Assembly (NCBI GenBank): GCA_964576255.1
Contig: CAZNUK010000001.1
Coordinates: forward strand, 79,042 to 143,041
Reading direction: 5' to 3'
DNA: 64,000 nt
From: Eshraghiella sp964576255
GTDB taxonomy: Bacteria > Bacillota > Clostridia > Lachnospirales > Lachnospiraceae
In this document: one piece after another, positions 51,086 through 60,445 of the stretch
Layout of the letters: each line of letters begins with the position of its first letter
How positions within the stretch are numbered: position 1 is the first letter of the stretch
Translations under genes and position numbers: made by a program
Notes under the pieces: generated by a model
Told to the model about the DNA's origin: nothing
The model's input: the letters and a program-made list of their open reading frames with translations, nothing else
The model's database searches: none

Positions 51086-53098
51086 TTAAGTTGTCTCTTT
51101 TTCTATTGTCTCTTCCTCTACTGCAGTGTCATCCAAATCCTTGACATTTCTTGTTCCGTATTTTACGCCCTTCTTCTCAACGATAGTTATGGTCTCTGCT
51201 TCTTTTTTGGTCTTCTTCAAATTGAATTTAAGAATTGCAGTTCCATATGGTGCCAAAGGTAACGCAAATGAATATGGCTGTCCGTCACATTCAGATTTTT
51301 CTGCTTTAAATACAGCACCTGACTCAAGCTTCTCATTAAGAAGTAATGTATACTCTCCTGCACAAGGCACACCAACCCTGTAATCTCCTCTTTCCATTGG
51401 AGTAAAATTACATATATACACAAGACTGTCCTTGCCGCTTGAAGTAAGTCTCATAAAGCTGTAAATACTTCTGAAAATATCATCTGCATTAATCCATCTA
51501 TGTCCTTCCGGATACTGGTCAAGGTCTGAATTAGCTTCATACTCTTTGTAAATCTTAAGCAGAGCTCTGAAATAATTGTTCAAATCTCTGTGTAATGGCT
51601 CATCAATCAAATGCCAGTCAATCGACTTAGCCTCGCTCCACTCTGCCCACTGTCCAAAATCCTGTCCCATAAACAGAAGCTTCTTGCCCGGATGTCCCAT
51701 CATGTAAGTATAACCAACCTTAAGATTAGCAAACTTATCTTCGTAAATTCCCGGCATCTTATTAATCATAGAACACTTAAGATGTACAACCTCGTCGTGT
51801 GACAATGGAAGAATAAAATTCTCACTATGAGAATATGTCATACCAAAAGTAAGCTTATGATGGTTATCCTTTCTAAATAATGGATCTAACTTCATATATT
51901 GAAGGAAGTCATGCATCCATCCCATGTTCCACTTAAATGTAAAACCAAGACCGTCGTTCTCTGCACTAGCAGTAACGCCAGGCCATGCTGTAGACTCCTC
52001 TGCAATGGTAATAACTCTAGGGTTACGTTTTTTCATAATACTATTGAAATGGCGGAAAAATTCCATTGCTTCGAGATTACCATTACCACCGTAAATATTA
52101 GGCATCCACTGTCCGTCTCTTCTTCCGTAATCCAGATAAAGCATAGAGGCTACTGCATCAACTCTTAATCCGTCTACATGGAATTTCTCAACCCAGAACA
52201 ATGCGTTAGCAATAAGGAAATTATATACCTGAGTACGTCCATAATCAAATACATTGGTTCCCCAATCCGGATGCTCTCCCTTACGTGGATCGGCATATTC
52301 ATATGTAGGTGTACCATCAAAATATGCAAGACCATGCTCATCTCTTGGGAAATGTGCAGGAACCCAGTCAAGAATAACTCCGATTCCTTTGCTATGCATA
52401 TAGTCAATAAAGTACATAAAATCTTCCGGTGAACCATGTCTTGAGGTTGGTGCATAATATCCTGTTACCTGATATCCCCATGAGCCATCAAATGGATGCT
52501 CTGCAATTCCTACAAGCTCAATATGAGTATATCCCATATACTCACAATATTCTGCCAACTGATGTGCAAGAACACGATAATTCATAAAACCATCATATGT
52601 TCCGTCATCCTGTTTTTTCCAGGAACCAAGGTGTACCTCATAAATTGCCATTGGCTCTCTCCAAGGTTCTTCGCTGGTCTTTTTCTCAATCCATTTGTCA
52701 TCAGTCCATACAAATTGATTAAGATCTGTTACAATAGAAGCATTATCCGGTCTTAACTCAGAATAATTAGCATATGGGTCCGCTTTAAAACGCTTCATTC
52801 CATTCTTGGAAGAAATATGGAATTTGTATTTGCTTCCTAAGCCTGCACGGTCCGTAAACAATTCAAAAATTCCTGAATCTCCAATTCTGTTCATCTCAAA
52901 ACCATATCCGCACCAGTTGTTGAAATCTCCAACTACACTAACAACTTCTGCATTAGGTGCCCATACTGCAAAATATACTCCTTCCACGCCATCCTTAACG
53001 GCAAGATGTGCTCCCATCTTCTCATAAATCTCATAATGATTACCACATCCAAATATGTAGCAATCGGTGTCTGTTAAAAATACTTCGTGTTTTTCCAT
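51086..53098 (-). CDS. glgB: 1,4-alpha-glucan branching enzyme
   Basis: 670 residues from ATG 53098 (GGAG 6 nt upstream). N-terminal CBM48 (DGVEGVYFAVWAPNAEVVSVVGDFNNW), GH13 core with DGLRVDAVASMLYLDYGR, HDEVVHLK and MGQDFGQWAEWSE; C-terminal beta domain, then a ~45-residue charged tail (KKTKKEAETITIVEKKG) not usual for the family. It adds alpha-1,6 branches to glycogen. No other glycogen gene is adjacent, so this is a lone copy. Confidence 0.96.
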   Translation of the reverse strand: MEKHEVFLTDTDCYIFGCGNHYEIYEKMGAHLAVKDGVEGVYFAVWAPNAEVVSVVGDFNNWCGYGFEMNRIGDSGIFELFTDRAGLGSKYKFHISSKNGMKRFKADPYANYSELRPDNASIVTDLNQFVWTDDKWIEKKTSEEPWREPMAIYEVHLGSWKKQDDGTYDGFMNYRVLAHQLAEYCEYMGYTHIELVGIAEHPFDGSWGYQVTGYYAPTSRHGSPEDFMYFIDYMHSKGIGVILDWVPAHFPRDEHGLAYFDGTPTYEYADPRKGEHPDWGTNVFDYGRTQVYNFLIANALFWVEKFHVDGLRVDAVASMLYLDYGRRDGQWMPNIYGGNGNLEAMEFFRHFNSIMKKRNPRVITIAEESTAWPGVTASAENDGLGFTFKWNMGWMHDFLQYMKLDPLFRKDNHHKLTFGMTYSHSENFILPLSHDEVVHLKCSMINKMPGIYEDKFANLKVGYTYMMGHPGKKLLFMGQDFGQWAEWSEAKSIDWHLIDEPLHRDLNNYFRALLKIYKEYEANSDLDQYPEGHRWINADDIFRSIYSFMRLTSSGKDSLVYICNFTPMERGDYRVGVPCAGEYTLLLNEKLESGAVFKAEKSECDGQPYSFALPLAPYGTAILKFNLKKTKKEAETITIVEKKGVKYGTRNVKDLDDTAVEEETIEKETT

Positions 53099-53131
53099 AG
53101 GCTTCTCCAATTCACGTTTAATAATGTAACA

Positions 53132-53177
53132 ATTATATCATATTTTTTTGCATATTTCTATATTATTGTGCTATAAT
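53132..53177. promoter_or_regulatory. Divergent extended -10 promoters between glgB and mraY
   Basis: Minus strand TGATATAAT (53140-53132) for glgB; plus strand TGCTATAAT (53169-53177) for mraY with TTGCAT as a possible -35, 18 nt away. The plus motif is the same as before the TSCPD/murG unit. Confidence 0.55.
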
Positions 53178-53222
53178 CTCGTATGTAGTATTTTCCTATT
53201 TTTAGAGAAGGGCAGGACACAT

Positions 53223-54185
53223 ATGATTTTTAAATTATTGGACTCAGCTTACATAAATGAAGTGACTTTTATAAGTATATTAATTGCATTTGCCACTACC
53301 TGTGTGGCAATTAACTTATGCAAGAATATTTTACCTCGTGACCAGGGCAGGGCATTTGCCATTAACGGTAAGAAATCCGAAGGTAAACCTCGTGGTGCCG
53401 GAATTATTTTTGTATTAATTTTTGCGGTATATTCCATTTTATTCATTCCGTATTCCAACGAGATGCTCATATACATTCTGCTTATTGTCGCAGCCATGCT
53501 CAGCGGTTATCTGGATGACAGAGCCAACTCACCCTGGGGTGAGTATAAAAAGGCTCTTATAGATCTTGTTATCGCTGTTGCCTGTGCAATAACCTATGTG
53601 TCCTATAATGGGACTACAATTAATTTGTTTTACTCAGACGCAATCAGCTTTACACTTCATCCTGTATTATTTGTAATTCTTGCAGTAATTTTGATATGGG
53701 CAAGTATTAATGTAACCAACTGCTCCGACGGTGTAGATGGTCTTTGCGGAACCTTATCCCTTATATCCCTTATAACAATTTATGGTATATGCCAGATTAA
53801 GGGTATAGATGCAACGGTTAAACATATGATTCTTCTGTTTGCCGTATGCCTGTTGGGCTACTTATGGTATAATGCTTCCCCTAGCCGTTTGCTGATGGGA
53901 GATGCAGGTTCGCGAGCAATAGGCTTTTTCCTCGCCGTGATTATTCTCAAAACCGGGAGCCCACTTTTATTCATCCCTGCGGCATTTGTAATTATTATTG
54001 ATGGTGGACTTGGTTTAGTTAAAGTATTTCTTCTTCGTTTTCTTAAGATTAAAATACTTGCTAATACCCGAACTCCAATACATGACCATATGCGTAAAAA
54101 TAAAGGCTGGTCAGATACTCAGGTAGTTTTTAGATTTTCAATAATACAGATTGTTATTTCCCTTGCATTATTGTTTGCACACTGA
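53223..54185 (+). CDS. mraY: MraY-like phospho-N-acetylmuramoyl-pentapeptide transferase
   Basis: 320 residues from ATG 53223 (AAGGGCAGGA upstream), about ten helices. Motifs: GKKSEGKPRGAGIIFV, GYLDDR (the Mg/uridine Asp pair), NVTNCSDGVDGLCG, LLMGDAGSRAIGFFLA, and TPIHDHMRKNKGWSDTQVV, where most MraY have TPIHHH. It should make lipid I from UDP-MurNAc-pentapeptide. It is alone, outside a dcw-type cluster, as is murG. A related GlcNAc/MurNAc-phosphate transferase for other glycans is possible, but the HxH region supports MraY. Confidence 0.82.
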   Translation: MIFKLLDSAYINEVTFISILIAFATTCVAINLCKNILPRDQGRAFAINGKKSEGKPRGAGIIFVLIFAVYSILFIPYSNEMLIYILLIVAAMLSGYLDDRANSPWGEYKKALIDLVIAVACAITYVSYNGTTINLFYSDAISFTLHPVLFVILAVILIWASINVTNCSDGVDGLCGTLSLISLITIYGICQIKGIDATVKHMILLFAVCLLGYLWYNASPSRLLMGDAGSRAIGFFLAVIILKTGSPLLFIPAAFVIIIDGGLGLVKVFLLRFLKIKILANTRTPIHDHMRKNKGWSDTQVVFRFSIIQIVISLALLFAH

Positions 54186-55580
54186 TTACTGTACGGAGAC
54201 ACTGAAGGTAACACTTCCTTCATAGTCTCCGTTTTTTTGTATTTCTTCTGCCGACTTTAGCCGGTAAAATACTGAAACGGACTCTGTCGTATTCACAATA
54301 CATCTATTGTTATTTACACGGTTATAATCACCACCATAAGTTACAGAGGTTTCTGCCAACACCTGACAGGTTGTGTCAACATCTCCCACACGCACCAGTT
54401 CCACTGAATCATCAGTTTCAAGCAAAATATGTTTTCTCCCTTCGGAGGTGCTATCCCCATTATAAAATACATCCACCTTTATTTCATAGCTTTCGTCCAA
54501 AGAACAATACTCCGGAAGGCTCACCTGAAAACCCATTACATACACTGTGCAGCTTGTACTCATTCCATTAGATGCTGTTGCTGTAATAATCGTCTTTCCG
54601 GCCTTCCCCGGCTTTACAACTCCCGTACTGCTTACCGTTGCAACAGACGGATTGCTGCTTGTCCATGTAACAGATTTATCCAGAGAATTAGAGGGATAAA
54701 CCATCGCTGTCAGAGTAGCACTATCCTCCGAATTTTCCTCCAAAACAATATCTGTTTTATTAAGAACAATTCCCGTAGGTGTAATCGGATTCCACACTGC
54801 CTCCAGTACTGCATCAGCAAATAATGCCTGATTATATTCCACAGGAATTTCTGTATTATATACCACGCCATCCTTAGCCTTCCAGCCTGAAAATGTGTAA
54901 CCAATTCTTGTTGGAGCCGGTAAAGTCATTTTGGTCACCCCCAATCTTTTTATCGTAAATGAATTAGCATAACCACCATAACTGCCTCCATTAAGATTAA
55001 ACGTATATGTAAATGGCTCCAGAATTAGATATTTATGCGTCAAATCCTGTATATCCGTTGTGGTGATTTCATACTCCTGCCCTGCACCGGCCGATAAGTC
55101 TCCGGTTGCATTCCTAAAAATCAGAACAAGCCATTCCGTGCTGTCTGTAACCGTAAGGGTATCTCCGGTTGTAAGCCAATCCCCGTCCCGCAATAAAGTA
55201 TAACTGCTGTCATACTCTGCGCAACAAACATATTTTTCTGCTGAAAATAGAAATGATACATCCTGTCCCGGAACAACTTTAATAAGTTTTACATAAGTTA
55301 ACCGGGACTTATTATACCAATAAAAGCTATGCTCTATTTTGTCACCTATAAAGGCTACCTGATTAGTTATATATGCAGAATACTCTGATAGGTCATTAAT
55401 ACTATAGACAGCTCCGGGATTGGTTACTTTTTCTATGGACTCAGCTTTAACCTCCCAAAGAACTCCTGACTTATCCGGATAGTATACTTCCTTACCTTTC
55501 CATATGGTAGCTGCATATATACTAAGAGGAATAAAAATACATATTAAAGCACCACATAATATTAATTTTATTTTATTCAT
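54186..55580 (-). CDS. Secreted protein with Listeria-Bacteroides (InlB B-like) repeat and Big_2 Ig-like domain
   Basis: 464 residues. Signal peptide NKIKLILCGALICIFIPLSIYAA. An N-terminal ~160-residue domain is unrecognised. About 190-262: FNLNGGSYGGYANSF...GYTFSGWKAKDG, an InlB B-type repeat. About 270-345: a Big_2 domain (TSSNPSVATVSSTGVVKPGKAGKTIITATASNG). The C-terminal part ends GDYEGSVTFSVSVQ. No LPxTG, SLH or anchor is present, so it is released or held by a partner. It overlaps the next gene by 8 nt (its start lies inside that gene's end). Confidence 0.78.
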   Translation of the reverse strand: MNKIKLILCGALICIFIPLSIYAATIWKGKEVYYPDKSGVLWEVKAESIEKVTNPGAVYSINDLSEYSAYITNQVAFIGDKIEHSFYWYNKSRLTYVKLIKVVPGQDVSFLFSAEKYVCCAEYDSSYTLLRDGDWLTTGDTLTVTDSTEWLVLIFRNATGDLSAGAGQEYEITTTDIQDLTHKYLILEPFTYTFNLNGGSYGGYANSFTIKRLGVTKMTLPAPTRIGYTFSGWKAKDGVVYNTEIPVEYNQALFADAVLEAVWNPITPTGIVLNKTDIVLEENSEDSATLTAMVYPSNSLDKSVTWTSSNPSVATVSSTGVVKPGKAGKTIITATASNGMSTSCTVYVMGFQVSLPEYCSLDESYEIKVDVFYNGDSTSEGRKHILLETDDSVELVRVGDVDTTCQVLAETSVTYGGDYNRVNNNRCIVNTTESVSVFYRLKSAEEIQKNGDYEGSVTFSVSVQ

Positions 55581-56100
55581 TTTGCGCCTTTCTCAATTCT
55601 ACCTCAAACTGAAGATTTCCCAGATAATCTCCCGCTTTGGTATTTTCATCTATCTTAGGTGCACTCATTATTACTGTTCCCAAAGTATTAGTGAGACTAT
55701 TTTCTCCATCCACAAATTTTCCCACTATATATTCATTGGATGCAATATTAACCCCATTTTGCGTTAAAGTTGAAGTAAGGGTGGGCGCATTTTCCCTGTC
55801 CGACTGCTGTCGTGTAAGGGTTACCATCCCGTTACTGTCACATCCTGAAGATATTTTTACAATAACCTCCTCATCTGGTCTTAAATTCATCTTCTCTGCT
55901 GTAATTTCAAAACTTGTATCCGTACTATCCAAAGTTATTTCTGCCGGTATAGTAATAATATATTCTGTGTTATTCACGGAATACTTTACCGGAACCTCCA
56001 CAAAATCCCCATCCGCAGTCAGCGTCGCCGCATCCAGGGACACGCTTGTAGCCAAAACCAGATACAAAGTTAATAATACTGTTAAAATTTTCTTTCCCAT
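55573..56100 (-). CDS. Secreted WxL/fibre-like small protein
   Basis: 175 residues. Signal peptide GKKILTVLLTLYLVLATSVSLDAA. Mature part is beta-rich: YIITIPAEITLDSTDTSFEITAEKMNLRPDEEVIVKISS, DSNGMVTLTR, GDYLGNLQFEVELRK. The segment ITIPAEITLD and the C-terminal GDYxGxxxFxV pattern recall small Firmicutes surface subunits. The end pattern recurs in the 464-residue neighbour. No anchor found. Middle gene of the three-gene locus. Confidence 0.7.
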   Translation of the reverse strand: MGKKILTVLLTLYLVLATSVSLDAATLTADGDFVEVPVKYSVNNTEYIITIPAEITLDSTDTSFEITAEKMNLRPDEEVIVKISSGCDSNGMVTLTRQQSDRENAPTLTSTLTQNGVNIASNEYIVGKFVDGENSLTNTLGTVIMSAPKIDENTKAGDYLGNLQFEVELRKAQNE

Positions 56101-56121
56101 AAAACTTCCTCAACCTTTCTT

Positions 56122-56769
56122 TTAAACATAAGTGACCATTACCTTTTGCACAAGAGAGTTATATTCTTCTTTCTGGTCAAGAGAAAAACCCCTTGCAACC
56201 ACTTTAAATTCATACACTCCCTTATCCTCAGGCAGTTTAAGTGTTACTAATTCTTTCTGTCCCGGATAAATATATCCACTTTTTCCAATTAGAACTTCCT
56301 CGTAAAACACCTCATACAATAATGTGCAGTTATTAATTGACGGGTTATATAACCCTATTTGGGGAATTTCTGTGGTAACCTCTATTTCCCGTATTCCCGG
56401 AACACTAATGTACATTCCTTCATATTCCTCTGCTACCATAATTGTCGGCAACTCAGGACTTATGTAATCTTTAGAAGGAATTTCTTTTGCCTTATAGGTC
56501 AGTCTCCCAATCAAGAAGAGCAAAAGCCCTAATAAAATTGGAACAATAAAAACAATAAGGCGAAATCTTACTACTACGACATAGGTTCCGTCTTTAAGAC
56601 ACCTTGCCCCCGTTATCTTGGACAAATGTGTCCTTGCTCTCTCACAGGCCTTTTGATAACCTCCAACGGACTTGATTTTCTTGAATCTCACATATCCTGT
56701 AACAATCCTGTCCCCTGAAGTTCTAACAATGGATTCCAGTGACTTCTTAGAAATTTCTGATGTATTAAT
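56122..56769 (-). CDS. Single-pass membrane protein of the surface locus, possible AUU start
   Basis: 215 residues if started at ATT 56769. A short cytosolic part (SEISKKSLESIVRTSGDRIVTGYVRFKKIKS, ACERARTHLSKITGARCLKDGTYVVVVRF), one helix (about 73-95, LIVFIVPILLGLLLFLIG), then an outer domain with SVPGIREIEV, LYNPSINNCTLLYEVFYEEVLIGKSGYIYPGQ. The outer part resembles proteins paired with small fibre-like secreted proteins. GGAGG lies 8 nt before ATT; upstream TTG and GTG codons are too close or lack a ribosome site. It starts the three-gene locus. Confidence 0.72.
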   Translation of the reverse strand: MNTSEISKKSLESIVRTSGDRIVTGYVRFKKIKSVGGYQKACERARTHLSKITGARCLKDGTYVVVVRFRLIVFIVPILLGLLLFLIGRLTYKAKEIPSKDYISPELPTIMVAEEYEGMYISVPGIREIEVTTEIPQIGLYNPSINNCTLLYEVFYEEVLIGKSGYIYPGQKELVTLKLPEDKGVYEFKVVARGFSLDQKEEYNSLVQKVMVTYV

Positions 56770-56932
56770 ACACACCACCTCCAACAAAAATAATGTCGGA
56801 AATATCGATATTTCTGAATGCGATGACCTCGCTACAATTCGAATGTAAGCATAAATATAGCGCCAAAACTGTCCTTCGTCAACAGCTTTGGCGCACTTTA
56901 TTTTTTTTTAATAATTTTAAGAAAAATTTAAT

Positions 56933-57784
56933 TTATTTTTGTGTCAGGTTATAAATATCTCTTTTGGAGACCCCCCTGTCTTTGGCTACAAGTTTCATTG
57001 CATCCTTCTTATCCACACCATTATTAATGTAATAATCAAGATGTTCTTCAACAGTCATTTCCTTCCAACTATCCTGTTCGCTTTTTATAATTTCCTGACG
57101 ACTTTTTCCCTCAATTATAATAACATATTCCCCCCTTGGCTCGTTATTCTCATAATAGGATACCGCTTCCAAAAGAGTACTTCTATATACTGTTTCATGT
57201 TTTTTGGTCAGTTCTTTGCACACTGCAACTTTGCGGTTATCTCCCAGATGTCCGGTAAGCTCTGTAAGGGTTTTAATAAGACGATGAGGGGCTTCATAAA
57301 TAATTATTGTTCTGGTTTCATTTTCCAATTCCTCCAGCACATATCCTCTTTCCTTCTTATCCGATGGTAAAAAAGCTTCAAATACAAATCTTCTTGTAGG
57401 CAAACCTGACACAATTAACGCATTAATACAGGCTGCTGGTCCCGGAATTGACAATACCTCTATTCCTGCCTCCACACATTGTCTGACTAACTCTTCCCCC
57501 GGATCAGAGATTCCCGGAGTTCCTGCATCACTTATCAACACAATGGTCTTTCCTGCAAGAATTTTATCCACTAGAACTGCTGCTTTTTCAACCTTATTAT
57601 GCTCATGATAACTGGTCATGGGTGTTTTTATATCAAAATGATTCATTATTTTTATGCTATTTCTTGTATCCTCTGCCGCAACCAGATCTGCCTCTTTCAT
57701 AATTCGGATTCCCCTTACCGGCATATCCTCCAGATTACCAATTGGCGTTGCACATAAATACAATTTGCCTTTATTTTGTTCCAT
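56933..57784 (-). CDS. rsmI: 16S rRNA (cytidine-1402-2'-O)-methyltransferase
   Basis: 283 residues from ATG 57784 (TGAGG 6 nt upstream). SAM-dependent tetrapyrrole-methylase fold: LYLCATPIGNLEDMPVRGI, AEDTRNSIKIMNHF, ISDAGTPGISDPGEELVRQC, SIPGPAACINALIVSGLPTRRFVFEAFLPSDK. It modifies C1402 of 16S rRNA in the decoding centre. Last gene of the yaaR-holB-ricT-trmN6-rsmI group. The neighbour downstream (56787) is separated by a non-coding gap. Confidence 0.95.
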   Translation of the reverse strand: MEQNKGKLYLCATPIGNLEDMPVRGIRIMKEADLVAAEDTRNSIKIMNHFDIKTPMTSYHEHNKVEKAAVLVDKILAGKTIVLISDAGTPGISDPGEELVRQCVEAGIEVLSIPGPAACINALIVSGLPTRRFVFEAFLPSDKKERGYVLEELENETRTIIIYEAPHRLIKTLTELTGHLGDNRKVAVCKELTKKHETVYRSTLLEAVSYYENNEPRGEYVIIIEGKSRQEIIKSEQDSWKEMTVEEHLDYYINNGVDKKDAMKLVAKDRGVSKRDIYNLTQK

Positions 57785-57795
57785 ATAAAACCTCA

Positions 57796-58533
57796 TTAAT
57801 TCTCATACAAATCAATAACCTCTTGGGAATAAACACCCTTATCAACATAGATAATCAGAGGTTCTTCAACCGTCAGCTGTGGCTTCCCACCTCTTACACC
57901 TTCCACCAATACCATATTGGCAGGTTTATCAATAAAAGGATGTACTAACCTCATTCTTTTGGGCTCAAGCCCATATTTTCTCATTTGCTCAAAAATCTCC
58001 ACAAGCCTCTGAGGTCTATGTACCATAAAAAACTTCCCACCCGGTTTAAGCACCCTTGTACCTTCTCGAATAACATCCTCCAGTGTGCACAAAATCTCAT
58101 GTCTGGCAATAGCCTTGTGGCTTTCCGGATTCTGTAAACCATGGTTTTCATTCATATAAGGTGGATTAGTAGTTACCACGTCAAAAGAGGCTCCTCCAAA
58201 AATTGCAGAAGCCTCCTTAATATCACCTTGAACTATTTCAACACTTTCCTCCAGATGATTGTATTCAACGCTTCTTTTTGCCATATCCACATTAATATCC
58301 TGTATTTCCAGCCCGGTAAAATGTCTTCCCCTGGTTCTTGCCTTAAGTAAAATTGGAATAACACCATTACCTGTGCCCAAATCCAAAGCCCTCTCGCCTT
58401 CTGATACTTTAGCAAATGCACTAAGCAAAACCGCATCCATTCCAAAGCAGAATATTTTAGTATTTTGAATAAGCTTATAGCCATCTCGTTGTAAATCATC
58501 CAGTCTCTCGTCAGGATTTAAATTAGTTATCAT
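57796..58533 (-). CDS. tRNA1(Val) (adenine-37-N6)-methyltransferase-like (YfiC/TrmN6)
   Basis: 245 residues. Rossmann SAM-binding motif ALDLGTGNGVIPILL near residue 50 and the adenine-methylase catalytic motif TNPPYMNENHG near 130. The N-terminal DERLDDLQRDGYKLIQNTKIFCFGMDAVLLSAFA is typical. It starts inside the ricT 3' end (11-nt overlap). Substrate of Firmicutes members is not firmly established. Confidence 0.9.
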   Translation of the reverse strand: MITNLNPDERLDDLQRDGYKLIQNTKIFCFGMDAVLLSAFAKVSEGERALDLGTGNGVIPILLKARTRGRHFTGLEIQDINVDMAKRSVEYNHLEESVEIVQGDIKEASAIFGGASFDVVTTNPPYMNENHGLQNPESHKAIARHEILCTLEDVIREGTRVLKPGGKFFMVHRPQRLVEIFEQMRKYGLEPKRMRLVHPFIDKPANMVLVEGVRGGKPQLTVEEPLIIYVDKGVYSQEVIDLYEN

Positions 58534-59440
58534 CTAATTTGGATTTTCCTTCCTTACGCTCTAATTCCTCTAATGCCTTAATTTCTGCATCAGAAAAATC
58601 ATCTTTATTAATATTTCTTCTTCTATTACGTTTGAATTTCAGTTCTGATACCTTGTATTCTCTGATATCCTTCTCATCATTACCCAATGTAACAATTACC
58701 TTAACCAACTGACGAAGTACACTTACACTGTGAACTTCTCCATTAAGTCCCTCCGGCGTAGTAACTCTGTCTCCTACATCAGGAAGCTTACTGTTAAGAT
58801 ACTCATAGGTATCCTGCTCATTCTTAAGACAGCACATCAATCTGCCACATACACCCGAAATCTTAGTAGGGTTAAGTGATAAATTCTGTTCCTTAGCCAT
58901 CTTAATAGATACAGGCGCAAACTCTGATAAATAAGAATTACAACAAAGTACTCTTCCGCAAATTCCAAGTCCACCCTTAATCTTAGTCTCATCGCGGACA
59001 CCAATCTGTCTAAGCTCTATTCTGGTTCTGAATACTGCTGCCAAATCCTTAACAAGCTCTCTGAAATCAATTCGTCCGTCCGCTGTAAAATAAAACAAAA
59101 CCTTGTTATTATCAAAGGTATATTCAGCATCAATAAGCTTCATATCCAGCTCGTGTTTTTTGATTTTTTCAAGACATACGGCAAATGCCTCTTTTTCCTT
59201 CTTACGATTAGCAAGTTCTTTTTCATCATCCTCAGGGGTTGTGATTCTGATAACCGGCTTAAGGGGAAGTACTACTTTCTCCTCTTCAACCTCTCTGTTG
59301 CCCATTACAACATCCCCGTATTCTACACCTCGGGCAGTCTCAACAATAACATGCTGTCCTTTTTCTATTATCATATCCTGCGGGTCAAAATAATACACCT
59401 TCCCCGCCTGTCTAAATCTGACACCAATTACTTTTATCAT
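58523..59440 (-). CDS. ricT: RicT/YaaT (PSP1 family)
   Basis: 305 residues. PSP1 C-terminal domain in the middle: VLFYFTADGRIDFRELVKDLAAVFRTRIELRQIGVRDETKIKGGLGICGRVLCC, then GVCGRLMCCLKNE. Cysteines in GRVLCCNSY and GRLMCCLKNEQ fit Fe-S binding in the RicAFT complex, which acts in RNA processing (Y-complex) and affects sporulation and competence. It follows holB by 1 nt. Confidence 0.93.
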   Translation of the reverse strand: MIKVIGVRFRQAGKVYYFDPQDMIIEKGQHVIVETARGVEYGDVVMGNREVEEEKVVLPLKPVIRITTPEDDEKELANRKKEKEAFAVCLEKIKKHELDMKLIDAEYTFDNNKVLFYFTADGRIDFRELVKDLAAVFRTRIELRQIGVRDETKIKGGLGICGRVLCCNSYLSEFAPVSIKMAKEQNLSLNPTKISGVCGRLMCCLKNEQDTYEYLNSKLPDVGDRVTTPEGLNGEVHSVSVLRQLVKVIVTLGNDEKDIREYKVSELKFKRNRRRNINKDDFSDAEIKALEELERKEGKSKLDDN

Positions 59441-59441
59441 T

Positions 59442-60431
59442 TTAATTCTCCTTAATAGTCAATAACATCAGCTCAATGGTCAACTCAAAATTAACATTGG
59501 CCTTTAATCTCGCTTTTGCCACATCAAGTCCATATAAGATGCGCTCCAGTCCTTCATAAGAGCTTCTGCTTGCCTGCTTACGAATTCCATTAATCTCATC
59601 CGCAAAAATCAGACTGTTAGGGTCCTTCGTAACCTTAAAAAGCAGAACATCCCTGTACCACATCTGCAAAAGGTCGATATATTCATTAACAGAAATCTTA
59701 AACTCTGTAACTCTTTTAACCGCATCAATTAAATCCGCAATGTCATATGTATACACATTATTAACCAGCTTAAGAGCCTCTTCCTTAATATGAGAAAACT
59801 CCTCCGATGATGCGAGCTTAATTCCTCTTCCTAACTTACCCTGGGCATAGGATGCACAGATTTTGGCTTCATACTCAGGAATTCTGAATTTAGCTATCAG
59901 ATATTCCATTATTTCACTCTCTCTAAGCGGTCTGAGGTTAAAAATAATACAACGTGAAATTATTGTAGGCAGAAAAATATCCGCATTATTAGTCAAAAAT
60001 AAAATCACACTATATGCCGGCGGTTCCTCGATTGTTTTAAGAATAGCATTCTGAGCCTGAACTGTCAGCTTCTCTGCCTCGTCAATTATATATACTTTAT
60101 ATCTTCCATTATATGGCTTAATCTGAATGTCCTCAACTAATTGCTCTCTTACATCCTCGACACCAATACTTGCCGGTTTTTCGTGAGTAATATATACCAA
60201 ATCCGGATTATTGTCACTGTCAACCTGCTTACAAAAATGGCACTCGCCACAGCCCTCCGGTAAACCTTTTTCACATAAAAGTGCCTTGGCAAAAGCCTTT
60301 GCTAACATATTCTTGCCTGAACCATCCTCGCCGTTAAGAATATATGCATGACTCACCTTATCTCCACTAATTGCATTCTTTAACTGCTTTATAATATTTT
60401 CATGTCCTAAAATTTCATTATAACCTACCAT
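59442..60431 (-). CDS. holB: DNA polymerase III delta-prime subunit
   Basis: 329 residues from ATG 60431. AAA+ clamp-loader fold: LGHENIIKQLKNAISGDKVSHAYILNGEDGSGKNMLAKAFA (P loop with Asn-Met in place of Thr), Cys4 zinc site CEKGLPEGCGECHFCKQ, and VYIIDEAEKLTVQAQNAILKTIEEPP. It loads the beta clamp with DnaX and delta. It lies 14 nt after yaaR as in B. subtilis. Confidence 0.93.
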   Translation of the reverse strand: MVGYNEILGHENIIKQLKNAISGDKVSHAYILNGEDGSGKNMLAKAFAKALLCEKGLPEGCGECHFCKQVDSDNNPDLVYITHEKPASIGVEDVREQLVEDIQIKPYNGRYKVYIIDEAEKLTVQAQNAILKTIEEPPAYSVILFLTNNADIFLPTIISRCIIFNLRPLRESEIMEYLIAKFRIPEYEAKICASYAQGKLGRGIKLASSEEFSHIKEEALKLVNNVYTYDIADLIDAVKRVTEFKISVNEYIDLLQMWYRDVLLFKVTKDPNSLIFADEINGIRKQASRSSYEGLERILYGLDVAKARLKANVNFELTIELMLLTIKEN

Positions 60432-60445
60432 AATCAATCCCCCAT

